A DNA stretch of 64,000 bases, taken from contig OZ241971.1 in the NCBI GenBank assembly GCA_965204155.1, forward strand, positions 2,046,001 through 2,110,000, in the 5' to 3' direction. The position numbers and the translations under genes were made by a program. The notes beneath the pieces are model-generated. The model saw only the letters and a program-made list of their open reading frames with translations, made no database searches and was not told the origin of the DNA. This stretch comes from UBA6522 sp965204155 (GTDB taxonomy: Bacteria > Pseudomonadota > Gammaproteobacteria > Steroidobacterales > Rariloculaceae). Positions 1-7,220 of this stretch are shown here, piece by piece. Within the stretch, counting starts at the first letter, position 1, and the number at the start of each line of letters is the position of its first letter.

Positions 1-455
1 GGCCGCTGCCGCCGGGGCGCGGGCTGGGCCTGGCGTTCTATTTCAGCCACGCCGGGCACTTCGCCGAAGTGGCGGACGTCAGCGTGGACGAGAATCGCAG
101 GCTCACCATTCACCGGGTGACCGTGGCGGGCGATGTCGGTCCGATCGTGAACCTGAGCGGAGCGGAGAACCAGTGCGAAGGCTCGGTGATGGACGGCCTC
201 AGTACCATGCTGGGGCAGGAGATCACCATGGAGAACGGGCGCGTGCAGGAGTCCAATTTCCACCAGTATCCGCTCATGCGCATCAACAACGCGCCGGTGG
301 TGGACGTGCATTTCGTCGACAGCGATTTTCCGCCGACGGGGCTCGGGGAGCCTGCGCTGCCGCCGCTCGCGCCGGCCGTCTGCAACGCCATCCACGCAGC
401 CACGGGGCAACGCGTGCGCACGCTGCCGCTGAGCAGGGACGGGTACCACGTCTGA
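1..455 (+). CDS. Molybdopterin-dependent oxidoreductase large subunit, 3' end (IorB/XDH type)
   Basis: Partial gene entering from the left edge; the first full codon is at base 3 and about 150 C-terminal residues are present. The product belongs to the large, molybdenum-cofactor subunit of the xanthine dehydrogenase/aldehyde oxidase/isoquinoline 1-oxidoreductase superfamily, which hydroxylates N-heterocycles or aldehydes. What is visible: a typical C-terminal stretch with DGLSTMLGQEI, a NFHQYPLMRI segment, and GLGEPALPPLAPAVCNAI near the end. The Glu of that GEP motif aligns with the catalytic glutamate known in the family. Similarity looks closest to the IorB branch, where an exported form is common, but the N-terminus is outside the window so export and cofactor partners cannot be judged. 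Substrate unknown. Confidence 0.85.
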   Translation, partial: PLPPGRGLGLAFYFSHAGHFAEVADVSVDENRRLTIHRVTVAGDVGPIVNLSGAENQCEGSVMDGLSTMLGQEITMENGRVQESNFHQYPLMRINNAPVVDVHFVDSDFPPTGLGEPALPPLAPAVCNAIHAATGQRVRTLPLSRDGYHV

Positions 456-566
456 ACGGGCGCAGGCGGCCTGGCCGCTGCCGCAGCGTCCGGAGCCTCC
501 CGCGACGCGTGTCGCGGGGCGCGGCTGCGCGCAGTTGGAGCGCGTTCGATTTGCGTTCCGTCCCGG

Positions 567-572
567 TATAAT
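567..572 (+). promoter_or_regulatory. Candidate -10 box (TATAAT) upstream of zinc-finger gene
   Basis: A perfect TATAAT lies 28 bases before the GTG start of the small zinc-finger gene at 601. The best -35 candidate, TTCGAT at 545-550 with a 16 bp spacer, is weak. It would drive the zinc-finger gene and possibly the hldD operon behind it. Confidence 0.35.
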
Positions 573-600
573 CGGCATCCCCGCCATTCGAGGTAAGGTC

Positions 601-819
601 GTGCGCATACGCCAGGGACAGGTGCAGGAAAACCTGAATCCGCCGAACGCCGAACGGCGCGTCGAGGTAACCCGCGAGCAGTTGCCACTGCACTGTCCGC
701 TGCCCGATGCGTATCTGTGGAATTCCCACCCCAAGGTCTACCTGCCTATGGAGGCAACCGGCACGGCCGTCTGTCCGTACTGCGGTACGCACTACAGTCT
801 CACCGACCCGGGCCCGTAG
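601..819 (+). CDS. Small zinc-finger domain protein (NDUFS6-like, COG4391 type)
   Basis: 72-residue protein. The GTG start at 601 is chosen because GAGGTAA lies just upstream; the reading frame is open further 5' to 535 without a better start. Visible features are LHCPLP near residue 30, then WNSHPKVYLPMEATGTAVCPYCGTHYSL, quoted here in two overlapping halves: WNSHPKVYLPMEA and GTAVCPYCGTHYSL. The Cys, His and CxxC are the expected zinc ligands of the zf-CHCC family. That family includes the complex I accessory subunit NDUFS6 and many short proteobacterial proteins of unknown role. It lies 36 bp before hldD on the same strand, so co-transcription with the LPS genes is possible. The biochemical function is unknown; family assignment is firm. 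Confidence 0.8.
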   Translation: MRIRQGQVQENLNPPNAERRVEVTREQLPLHCPLPDAYLWNSHPKVYLPMEATGTAVCPYCGTHYSLTDPGP

Positions 820-855
820 ACGCTGTCCGGGACCGTTCTGCCGAGGCCCGACTCC

Positions 856-1824
856 ATGATCGTCGTCACCGGAGCCGCCGGATTCATTGGCAGCAACCTG
901 GTGCGCGGGCTCAACCGGGCCGGTGAACGCGACATCCTGGCCGTGGACGAGTTGAGCGACGGCCGCAAGTTCGAAAACCTCGTGGACTGCGAGATCGCCG
1001 ACTACTGGGACAAGGACGCACTACTCCAGCGGTTGAACGGCAGCCCGGGATTCGTGCCCCGGTGCATCTACCATCAGGGCGCCTGCACGGATACCACCGA
1101 ATGGGACGGCCGCTACATGATGGAGAACAACTACCGCTATTCCACCGAACTATTCGACTATTGCCGCGCGGCCGGGGTGCCCCTCATCTATGCGTCGTCG
1201 GCAGCCGTGTACGGTGCGGGCGACAGTTTCGCGGAGGACGGGGGCACGGAGCGCCCGCTGAACGTCTACGGCTATTCCAAGCTGCTGTTCGACCGCTACG
1301 TGCGCCGCCGGCTGGGCGCCGTGCAGTCCCAGGTCGCAGGACTGCGCTACTTCAATGTCTACGGTCCCGGGGAATCCCGCAAGGGTCCCATGGCCAGCGT
1401 CGCCTGGCACCTGCATAACCAGGTCCGGCAGGACGGCGAGGCCCGGCTGTTCGAGGGCAGCGGCGGCTACGCGGCGGGCGAACAGGCGCGGGACTTCGTG
1501 TACGTGGATGACGTGGTCGACGTCATCCTGTGGTTCGGCCGGCACGCCGAGCTGTCGGGCATCTTCAACGTCGGTACCGGCCGGGCCGCGACGTTCAACC
1601 GGTTGGCCGACGCGGTCATCGGCTGGCACGGTTCCGGCCGCAAGCGTTATATCCCGTTCCCCGCGGATCTGCGGCGGGCCTACCAGAGCTTTACCCGGGC
1701 CGACATCGCCAAGCTGCGCCGCGCCGGCTACGATCGCCCGTTCGCCGACGTATCGGCCGGGGTCAAGGCCTATCTGGATCGTCTCGACGGATACGATTCG
1801 AAGCGCAGTGGGCACGAACGATAA
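856..1824 (+). CDS. hldD: ADP-L-glycero-D-manno-heptose 6-epimerase
   Basis: 322-residue NAD(P)-dependent sugar-nucleotide epimerase of the extended short-chain dehydrogenase family. It converts ADP-D-glycero- to ADP-L-glycero-D-manno-heptose, the last step in making the heptose donor for LPS inner core in the cytoplasm. The Rossmann motif TGAAGFIG is at residues 5-12, the YxxxK catalytic pair is Tyr138/Lys142 in NVYGYSK, and the HldD-typical FEG and ARDFVYVDD segments are present around residues 195-220. Length matches the family (about 310-330). First gene of a tight cluster: its end overlaps the next gene, waaF, by 17 bp, fitting a shared inner-core LPS operon. Confidence 0.95.
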   Translation: MIVVTGAAGFIGSNLVRGLNRAGERDILAVDELSDGRKFENLVDCEIADYWDKDALLQRLNGSPGFVPRCIYHQGACTDTTEWDGRYMMENNYRYSTELFDYCRAAGVPLIYASSAAVYGAGDSFAEDGGTERPLNVYGYSKLLFDRYVRRRLGAVQSQVAGLRYFNVYGPGESRKGPMASVAWHLHNQVRQDGEARLFEGSGGYAAGEQARDFVYVDDVVDVILWFGRHAELSGIFNVGTGRAATFNRLADAVIGWHGSGRKRYIPFPADLRRAYQSFTRADIAKLRRAGYDRPFADVSAGVKAYLDRLDGYDSKRSGHER

Positions 1825-2857
1825 GCTGCTCATCGTGGGTCCGGCCTGGATCGGCGACATGGTCATGGCCCAGTCGCTGTACAAGCTGCTGCAGAGCCGC
1901 AATCCCCGGGCGCGGATCGACGTGATCGCTCCGCCCTGGTCGAAGCCGATCCTGGACCGAATGCCGGAAGTGAACCGGGCCGTCGAACTGGATGTTGTCC
2001 ATGGCAGGATCGCCTTGCGCACGCGGCGGAAGCTGGGCCGCCGATTGCGGGACCGGGGCTACGGGCAGGCGATCGTGCTGCCCCGGTCCCTGAAAGCCGC
2101 GCTGGTGCCGTTCTTCGCCGCGGTACCCGTGCGCACCGGATATCGGGGCGAATGGAGATTCGCGCTGATCAACGACCAGCGGCGCTTCGATCCCGGCCGG
2201 TTTGACCAGACCGTCAAGCGGTTCATCGCGCTGGGTCTGGGCAGGGACGAGGACGAACTGCCGCGGCCGCCCCAGCCGTCGCTGCGCAGGGACGGGGAGA
2301 ATCTGAGCGCCGCCGTGCAGCGCCTGGGTCTGAGGCTGACGGGCGCAACCGTCGCGTTCATGCCCGGCGCGGAGTACGGACCCGCGAAACGATGGCCCGC
2401 CGAACGCTTCGGCGAGTTGGCCGTGCAACTGGCCGATGCCGGCGCGCAGGTCTGGATTCTGGGTTCAGAACGGGAGCGGAAGCTGGGCGAGGAGGTCAGG
2501 GCCGCGGCGGGCCGTGATGGTGTGGCCAACCTGTGCGGCAGGACGACCCTCGCCGACGCGGTCGACCTGCTGGGCGCCGCCCGGGTCGCGGTGACCAACG
2601 ACTCGGGCCTGATGCACATCGCCGCGGCGGTGGATACGCACGTGATCGGCCTTTACGGTTCCACGACCCCCCGGTTTACTCCGCCGTTGACCGACCGTGC
2701 GGATATCCTTTACAGGAACCTGGAATGCAGCCCCTGCTTCCGGCGCAGGTGTCCGCTGGGGCACTTCAACTGCATGATGGAGATGGCGGTGGATGACGTC
2801 GCAAAGGTGGCCATAACCGCGCTTGACGGTGCTTCGGCGACCGGGGGCGGGCATTGA
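1808..2857 (+). CDS. waaF: LPS heptosyltransferase II
   Basis: 349-residue GT9-family glycosyltransferase that adds the second heptose to the LPS inner core on the cytoplasmic face of the inner membrane. The GTG at 1808 is chosen because it places the family N-terminal motif LLIVGPAWIGDMVM at residues 7-20 and gives the usual length of about 348; the frame is open much further upstream but that part lies inside hldD. The donor-binding C-terminal domain shows VTNDSGLMHIAAA and the nearby CSPCFRRRCPLGHFNC, a Cys-rich segment typical of WaaF. It overlaps hldD by 17 bp and its stop TGA overlaps the ATG of kdkA (TGATG). No waaC is visible in this window, so heptosyltransferase I must be encoded elsewhere. 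Confidence 0.93.
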   Translation: MGTNDKLLIVGPAWIGDMVMAQSLYKLLQSRNPRARIDVIAPPWSKPILDRMPEVNRAVELDVVHGRIALRTRRKLGRRLRDRGYGQAIVLPRSLKAALVPFFAAVPVRTGYRGEWRFALINDQRRFDPGRFDQTVKRFIALGLGRDEDELPRPPQPSLRRDGENLSAAVQRLGLRLTGATVAFMPGAEYGPAKRWPAERFGELAVQLADAGAQVWILGSERERKLGEEVRAAAGRDGVANLCGRTTLADAVDLLGAARVAVTNDSGLMHIAAAVDTHVIGLYGSTTPRFTPPLTDRADILYRNLECSPCFRRRCPLGHFNCMMEMAVDDVAKVAITALDGASATGGGH

Positions 2858-3609
2858 TGAAGCGGCGCCGAAAGCAGCGGCGGTCGACGGGCGGTGCGGA
2901 TTGGCGAATCGAGCACGAGGGCTCGAGCTTCGTTCTTTGCCGCCGCGCGGAACCGGAACGCATCGTCGCGGAGTGGTTCCGGGACCGCTTCTGGCGGGAG
3001 CGCAATCTCGTCGTCGGCGAGGTACCGGGACGAGGCGCCGTGCTGTTCGTCCGCCTGGGCGAGCGGACCTGGGCGCTGCGGCAGTATCGCCGCGGCGGCG
3101 CGGCGGCGCGGTTGACCGCCGACCGTTACCTGTGGACAGGCCTGGAACGCACCAGGGCCTTCAGGGAATGGCGCCTGCTGCGCAGCCTGCACGACGAAGG
3201 GCTGCCGGTGCCGAGTCCCGTGGCGGCGCATGTGCGCCGCAGCGGGCTGACCTGGAGCGGCGACATCATCACCGAACGCATCGCCGATACCCGTTCGCTG
3301 GCATCGGCGATGACCGCGGGCGAGGTCGATGCCGGGACCTGGGCGGCCGTCGGCGCAACCCTGCGCCGCTTCCACGACCGGGGTGTGGATCACGCGGACC
3401 TGAATGCCCACAACGTGTTGCTGGACCAGGACATGGGGGTCTATCTCGTGGACTTCGACCGCGGCGCACTGCGCACCGGCTCGGGCTGGCAGCGGCGCAA
3501 TTTCAACCGGCTGCGCCGTTCGCTGCGCAAGATCGCGCGCACCTCCGGCGGGGCGTTCGGGGAGCCGGACTGGCGCCGGCTGCTGCAAGGTTACCGGTCG
3601 GGGGCGTAG
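2857..3609 (+). CDS. kdkA: 3-deoxy-D-manno-octulosonic acid (Kdo) kinase
   Basis: 250-residue kinase-fold protein that phosphorylates the Kdo residue of lipid A-core. KdkA is found in bacteria such as Haemophilus that use one phosphorylated Kdo, so its presence suggests a Kdo-phosphate inner core here (inference). Catalytic features: HADLNAHNVLLD with Asp181, and the metal-binding DFD at 199-201. A TTG codon at 2854 would extend it by one residue; the ATG at 2857 overlaps the waaF stop and is preferred. Its 3' end overlaps the convergent acyltransferase gene by 19 bp. Part of the hldD-waaF-kdkA cluster. Confidence 0.88.
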   Translation: MKRRRKQRRSTGGADWRIEHEGSSFVLCRRAEPERIVAEWFRDRFWRERNLVVGEVPGRGAVLFVRLGERTWALRQYRRGGAAARLTADRYLWTGLERTRAFREWRLLRSLHDEGLPVPSPVAAHVRRSGLTWSGDIITERIADTRSLASAMTAGEVDAGTWAAVGATLRRFHDRGVDHADLNAHNVLLDQDMGVYLVDFDRGALRTGSGWQRRNFNRLRRSLRKIARTSGGAFGEPDWRRLLQGYRSGA

Positions 3610-4535
3610 AGGTCGGGCCAGGGCTCCGGGCGGCCCTTGAAACGCCGGTAGGTCCACATGTACTGCTCCGGCGCCTGGCGGATGTAGTCCTCCAGCCGTT
3701 CCACCAGGCGGCGGGTGTCGGCCACGGGATCGTCGCCCGGGAAGCCGTCCAGCGGCGGGCCGATGTTGACCACGTATCCCGCCCGCCCGGGCAGGCGCCG
3801 GAAGAAGTACGTCAGCACGGTAGCGCCAGTCATGCGCGCCAGCTTGCTGACCGCGGTGGTGGTCATGGCGGGCTCGCCGAAGAACGGAACGAGCGCGCGA
3901 TTGTTCCCCCTGCCCGCCAGATCCGCAAGATAGGCGACCGTACCGCCGTCGCGCAGCGTTCTCACCATGGCGCGAATGTTGTCCTTGGGTATCTGTTCGG
4001 CGACGATGCGCTGGCGGCCGCGGGAGATCATGGCGTCGATCATGGCGTTGGGCTGGGGGCGGTAGACGGCCTTGATCCCCGGAAACAGCTCCTTGAGAAT
4101 GGACGAGCCGGTCTCGAGGCTGGTGAAGTGGGCCGTCAGGACGATGATGCCCTTGTCCTGCGCCAGCGCTTTCTCCAGATGTTCCCGGCCCTCCACCCGG
4201 ATCAGCCGGTTGAGCCGCTCGCTTGAGGCGTACCAGCCGAGTCCCATCTCCGAGAAGGCGGCACCCACGGCGGCAAAATGATCGCGGCCGAGGCGCCGCC
4301 GTTGTGCGGGCGTGAGATCGGGGAAACAGGCTTTCAGGTTGCGCATCACCACGCGGCGGGAGCTGCGGGCGAGCCAGCGGCCGGTCAGCCCGATGCACTT
4401 GCCGGCCACGATCTGCCAGGGATAGGGCAGCACGGCCGCGAGCTTCATCCACCCCGCCAGCAGCCAGGCGGGCCAGTACCGCGGCGCCAGGAAGCGGCGC
4501 CAGGGGATCGAACCGGATTGGGAAGCGGCTTGCAT
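3591..4535 (-). CDS. Lipid A biosynthesis (lauroyl-type) acyltransferase, copy 1
   Basis: 314-residue member of the LpxL/LpxM (HtrB/MsbB) family of inner-membrane late acyltransferases, which transfer a secondary acyl chain to Kdo2-lipid IVA. An N-terminal hydrophobic anchor covers roughly residues 20-40. The catalytic HX4E motif is HFTSLE with His136 and Glu141. RPQPNAMID and the RGNNRALVPFFGEPA segment are family-typical. Length equals the usual 300-315. It is convergent with kdkA (19 bp overlap) and lies 71 bp downstream of a second paralog in the same orientation, so two late acyltransferases probably act in turn on the lipid A whose core genes are next door. Which chain each adds cannot be told from sequence. 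Confidence 0.92.
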   Translation of the reverse strand: MQAASQSGSIPWRRFLAPRYWPAWLLAGWMKLAAVLPYPWQIVAGKCIGLTGRWLARSSRRVVMRNLKACFPDLTPAQRRRLGRDHFAAVGAAFSEMGLGWYASSERLNRLIRVEGREHLEKALAQDKGIIVLTAHFTSLETGSSILKELFPGIKAVYRPQPNAMIDAMISRGRQRIVAEQIPKDNIRAMVRTLRDGGTVAYLADLAGRGNNRALVPFFGEPAMTTTAVSKLARMTGATVLTYFFRRLPGRAGYVVNIGPPLDGFPGDDPVADTRRLVERLEDYIRQAPEQYMWTYRRFKGRPEPWPDLYAPDR

Positions 4536-4606
4536 GACGGTTGCGATTGTAGATCAGCTTCCTCGGCAAGCCAGTACGCCCGGCGGTGCCGGTCCCGGTA
4601 CCGGCA

Positions 4607-5533
4607 TCAGGCGTAGATGTCCGGATACCCGTCCGGCAGGTCCTTGAACCGCCTGTGCATCCAGGCGTACTGCTCCGGGCAGGTGCGAATGTTGTCTTCA
4701 AGTGCCTGCATCAGGCGGGTCGTGTCCGCCACCGGGTCGTCGCTGGGCAGGTCCGGCAGCGGCGGGTCGACGGTCGCCACATAGCCGCTGCCGTTCTCAA
4801 GGCGCCTGAAGTACAGGGGCAGCAGCGTGGCGCCGCTGATCCTTAGGATGCGGCTGACGGCCGTATTGGTCATGGCGGGCAGGCCGAAGAACGGCACCGG
4901 TGCGCTGTACTTGTCCCGGGAGCTCTGATCCGCCAGGTAGAAGACCACCGAATTCTCCGCCAGCCTGCGCAGCAGCGTCTTCACGCTGTACTTGGAGATC
5001 AGCTCGTCGATGTGCCGGCTGCGGCCCCTCAGGATGATCCGGTCCAGCAGTTCGTTGCGCATCGGGCGGTACATGGCCGTGGCCTTCGGACACAGCGGGC
5101 GCATGACCGCGTGTATGAGTTCCATCGGCGTGAAATGCCCGCAGAAGAGCAGCACACCCTTGCCCTTTTCCAGGGCGTCTTCCAGATGTTCGCGGCCGTC
5201 GATGCGCACCGTCTCCCGCAGGCGCTCGGGGACGCCGAACCACGACGTCGCCAGTTCCGTCAGGCCGATCCCGACGGACTCGTAGTGGCGCCGGCACAGG
5301 TTTTCCCGCTCCCGCGCGGAGAGTTCGGGAAAACACACCTCGAAATTGGCCCGGACCGTGCGGCACTTGCCCCGAAACAGCGGACAGAGAAGGCGGCCCA
5401 GGCGCTTGCCCAGGGCAATCCGGTACCGTAGTGGAAGCGGTGCAACCGCCCGGAGGCCAGCGTAGAATAGCCAGACATGCCAGTACCACGGCATCCAGAA
5501 TCTGAGCGGTGACGTCAAGATTTTTGCAGGCAT
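4607..5533 (-). CDS. Lipid A biosynthesis acyltransferase, copy 2
   Basis: Second LpxL/LpxM-family acyltransferase, 308 residues from the ATG at 5533; a GTG at 5560 would give 317. Neither start has a clear ribosome-binding site, and the ATG is preferred because the length then matches the family. Catalytic HX4E is HFTPME with His133 and Glu138. YRPMRNELLD and SAPVPFFGLPAMTNTA match the family core. N-terminal membrane anchor around residues 12-35. It diverges from copy 1 in much of its sequence, so this is an old duplication or separate LpxL and LpxM functions, not a recent copy. Transcribed leftward, away from htpX, with a 141 bp divergent intergenic region. Confidence 0.9.
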   Translation of the reverse strand: MPAKILTSPLRFWMPWYWHVWLFYAGLRAVAPLPLRYRIALGKRLGRLLCPLFRGKCRTVRANFEVCFPELSARERENLCRRHYESVGIGLTELATSWFGVPERLRETVRIDGREHLEDALEKGKGVLLFCGHFTPMELIHAVMRPLCPKATAMYRPMRNELLDRIILRGRSRHIDELISKYSVKTLLRRLAENSVVFYLADQSSRDKYSAPVPFFGLPAMTNTAVSRILRISGATLLPLYFRRLENGSGYVATVDPPLPDLPSDDPVADTTRLMQALEDNIRTCPEQYAWMHRRFKDLPDGYPDIYA

Positions 5534-5588
5534 GTCCGGGTTTTTGTACCGGGACCGCACGATCCGATAGCACGAAGTGGTTCCGGTA

Positions 5589-5617
5589 CTTGAATTTACG
5601 GCGATTATCCTTATTTT
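5589..5617 (+). promoter_or_regulatory. Candidate htpX promoter, sigma-32-like
   Basis: CTTGAA (5589-5594), 14 bp spacer, CCTTATTT (5609-5616) resembles a heat-shock sigma-32 promoter (consensus CTTGAA, CCCCAT). The same stretch can be read as sigma-70: TTGAAT (5590-5595), 16 bp, TATTTT (5612-5617). It lies about 60 bp before htpX, which is heat-regulated in other gammaproteobacteria. The -10 match to sigma-32 is partial. Confidence 0.4.
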
Positions 5618-5674
5618 TTAAACCAATCACACGGTCTTTGCCGGGCGCGGTACCAGCCCGGTTTCGGAGTCAAC

Positions 5675-6556
5675 ATGAAACGCATCGCTCTGTTCATCGC
5701 CACCAACGTGGCGGTCCTCGTGGTCCTGACGATCGCCATGCAGCTTCTGGGCATCGAATCGCTGCTCAACGAGCAGGGTACGCAACTGGATCTTCAGGCA
5801 CTGTTGATCTTCTCTGCGGTGATCGGTTTTGCCGGGTCCTTCATCTCGCTGGCGATCTCCAAGTGGTCGGCGAAGCGGCTCACCGGCGCGCGGGTCATCA
5901 CCAATCCCCGCAACGAGACCGAGCGCTGGCTCGTGAACACCGTAACGAGGCAGGCGCAGACGGCCGGCATCGGCACGCCGGAGGTGGCGATCTACGATTC
6001 CCCCGACATCAACGCCTTTGCCACCGGAGCGAACCGCAACAATTCGCTGGTGGCCGTGAGCACGGGGTTGCTCGGACGCCTGTCGCGAGGCGAACTGGAA
6101 GCGGTACTCGGCCACGAAGTCAGCCACGTGGCCAACGGCGACATGGTCACGCTGACCCTGATCCAGGGCGTGGTCAACACCTTCGTGATCTTCTTCTCGA
6201 GGATCATCGGTTTTCTCGTGGACCGGCTCATCTTCCGGACCGAGCGCGGCTACGGGCCGGGATTCTTCATCGCCAGCATCGTCGCGCAGATCGTGCTGGG
6301 CATCCTGGCCAGCACTATCGTGATGTGGTTCTCGCGCCGGCGGGAATTCCGCGCCGACCAGGGCGGGGCGCAGCTTGCCGGCCGGCAGAACATGATCAAC
6401 GCGCTGGAGCGTCTGCGCCGGGCGCACGAGCCGTCCGCGCTGCCGGAGTCCATGCGGGCCATGGGAATTTCCTCCTCCCGCGCCGTCGGCCTGAAGCGAC
6501 TGTTCATGTCGCACCCGCCGCTGGAAGAGCGGATCGCGGCCCTGAAGCGCTTCTAG
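5675..6556 (+). CDS. htpX: Membrane zinc metalloprotease, heat-shock protein HtpX
   Basis: 293-residue inner-membrane M48B-family protease that degrades damaged membrane proteins. Hydrophobic segments lie near residues 4-26 and 40-62, with two more around 165-215. The zinc-binding HEVSH is at 147-151 followed by VANGDM, and the third-ligand region RRREFRADQGGA lies downstream. The C-terminus ends in the usual HPPLEERIAALKR. Length equals E. coli HtpX (293). Monocistronic in appearance; the upstream region has a sigma-32-like promoter candidate. Confidence 0.96.
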   Translation: MKRIALFIATNVAVLVVLTIAMQLLGIESLLNEQGTQLDLQALLIFSAVIGFAGSFISLAISKWSAKRLTGARVITNPRNETERWLVNTVTRQAQTAGIGTPEVAIYDSPDINAFATGANRNNSLVAVSTGLLGRLSRGELEAVLGHEVSHVANGDMVTLTLIQGVVNTFVIFFSRIIGFLVDRLIFRTERGYGPGFFIASIVAQIVLGILASTIVMWFSRRREFRADQGGAQLAGRQNMINALERLRRAHEPSALPESMRAMGISSSRAVGLKRLFMSHPPLEERIAALKRF

Positions 6557-6648
6557 GAGCGTGCGCCGCGCTCGCAGACAGGTTGCTTCGGTTGACGCCG
6601 CCGTGCCCGTTGATCCGGTTGGAGCGTTTGGCTTAGAGTAGCGTGCCC

Positions 6649-7161
6649 ATGGGCCGGTTGATTGGACCTTTGCTGCTGCTTTTGCCCGGTCTGCACCTCG
6701 GCAGCAGTCTCGCCAACGAGCTTTCGCCGCAGCATCCCCCGGCCGACCGCATCGTCGTACTCAAGTCGGAACGCACGCTCCACCTGTACAGGGATGGCGA
6801 GGTCATGCGGAGTTTCGACATCGCGCTGGGCCTCGCACCCGAAGGCCCGAAACGGGAGGCCGGCGATTTTCGTACCCCGGAAGGGCAGTACTTCATCGAA
6901 TGGAAGAACGCCGAGAGCGATTACTTCATGGCGCTGAAGGTGTCCTATCCCAACGAGCGGGACCGGGCCCTGGCCGCGGCGGAAGGAGTGGACCCCGGCG
7001 GGATGATCATGATCCACGGCGACCCCAACAACGGCCGTTACTTGGCCATGCGCAGCCAGGGAATGGACTGGACCGACGGCTGCATCGCGGTTTCCAACTC
7101 CGACATGGTGGACATCTGGCTGATGACCAGCGAAGGAATGCCCATCGAAATCCGGCCTTGA
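6649..7161 (+). CDS. L,D-transpeptidase (YkuD domain)
   Basis: 170-residue exported YkuD-domain protein. An N-terminal signal-like hydrophobic run (residues 4-23, ending SLA-NE) precedes the domain. The catalytic motif is His123 in IHGDPNN and Cys145 in WTDGCIAVSN, the HX(n)S/T-x-G-C arrangement of enzymes that make 3-3 peptidoglycan crosslinks or attach proteins to peptidoglycan. The ATG at 6649 is preferred over a GTG two codons upstream. Its stop codon is overlapped by the promoter proposed for htpG. The particular reaction (crosslinking, lipoprotein attachment or hydrolysis) cannot be decided. Confidence 0.88.
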   Translation: MGRLIGPLLLLLPGLHLGSSLANELSPQHPPADRIVVLKSERTLHLYRDGEVMRSFDIALGLAPEGPKREAGDFRTPEGQYFIEWKNAESDYFMALKVSYPNERDRALAAAEGVDPGGMIMIHGDPNNGRYLAMRSQGMDWTDGCIAVSNSDMVDIWLMTSEGMPIEIRP

Positions 7162-7185
7162 TATTGACGCATCCGGCCCCCATTT
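7157..7185 (+). promoter_or_regulatory. Sigma-32-type promoter of htpG
   Basis: CTTGAT at 7157-7162, a 15 bp spacer, then CCCCATTT at 7178-7185. This is a near-consensus heat-shock (RpoH) promoter (CTTGAA, 13-17 bp, CCCCAT) placed 36 bp before the htpG start. It overlaps the last codons and stop of the L,D-transpeptidase gene. A second CCCCAT follows at 7190-7195. Confidence 0.7.
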
Positions 7186-7220
7186 AGCCCCCATCGGGCG
7201 GGCGACCCGGGAGGTCATCG

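Noticed and set aside
2710..4701. 663-codon open frame on the minus strand
   Set aside because: Overlaps waaF and kdkA antisense and the acyltransferases out of frame; no family features and a low-complexity composition.
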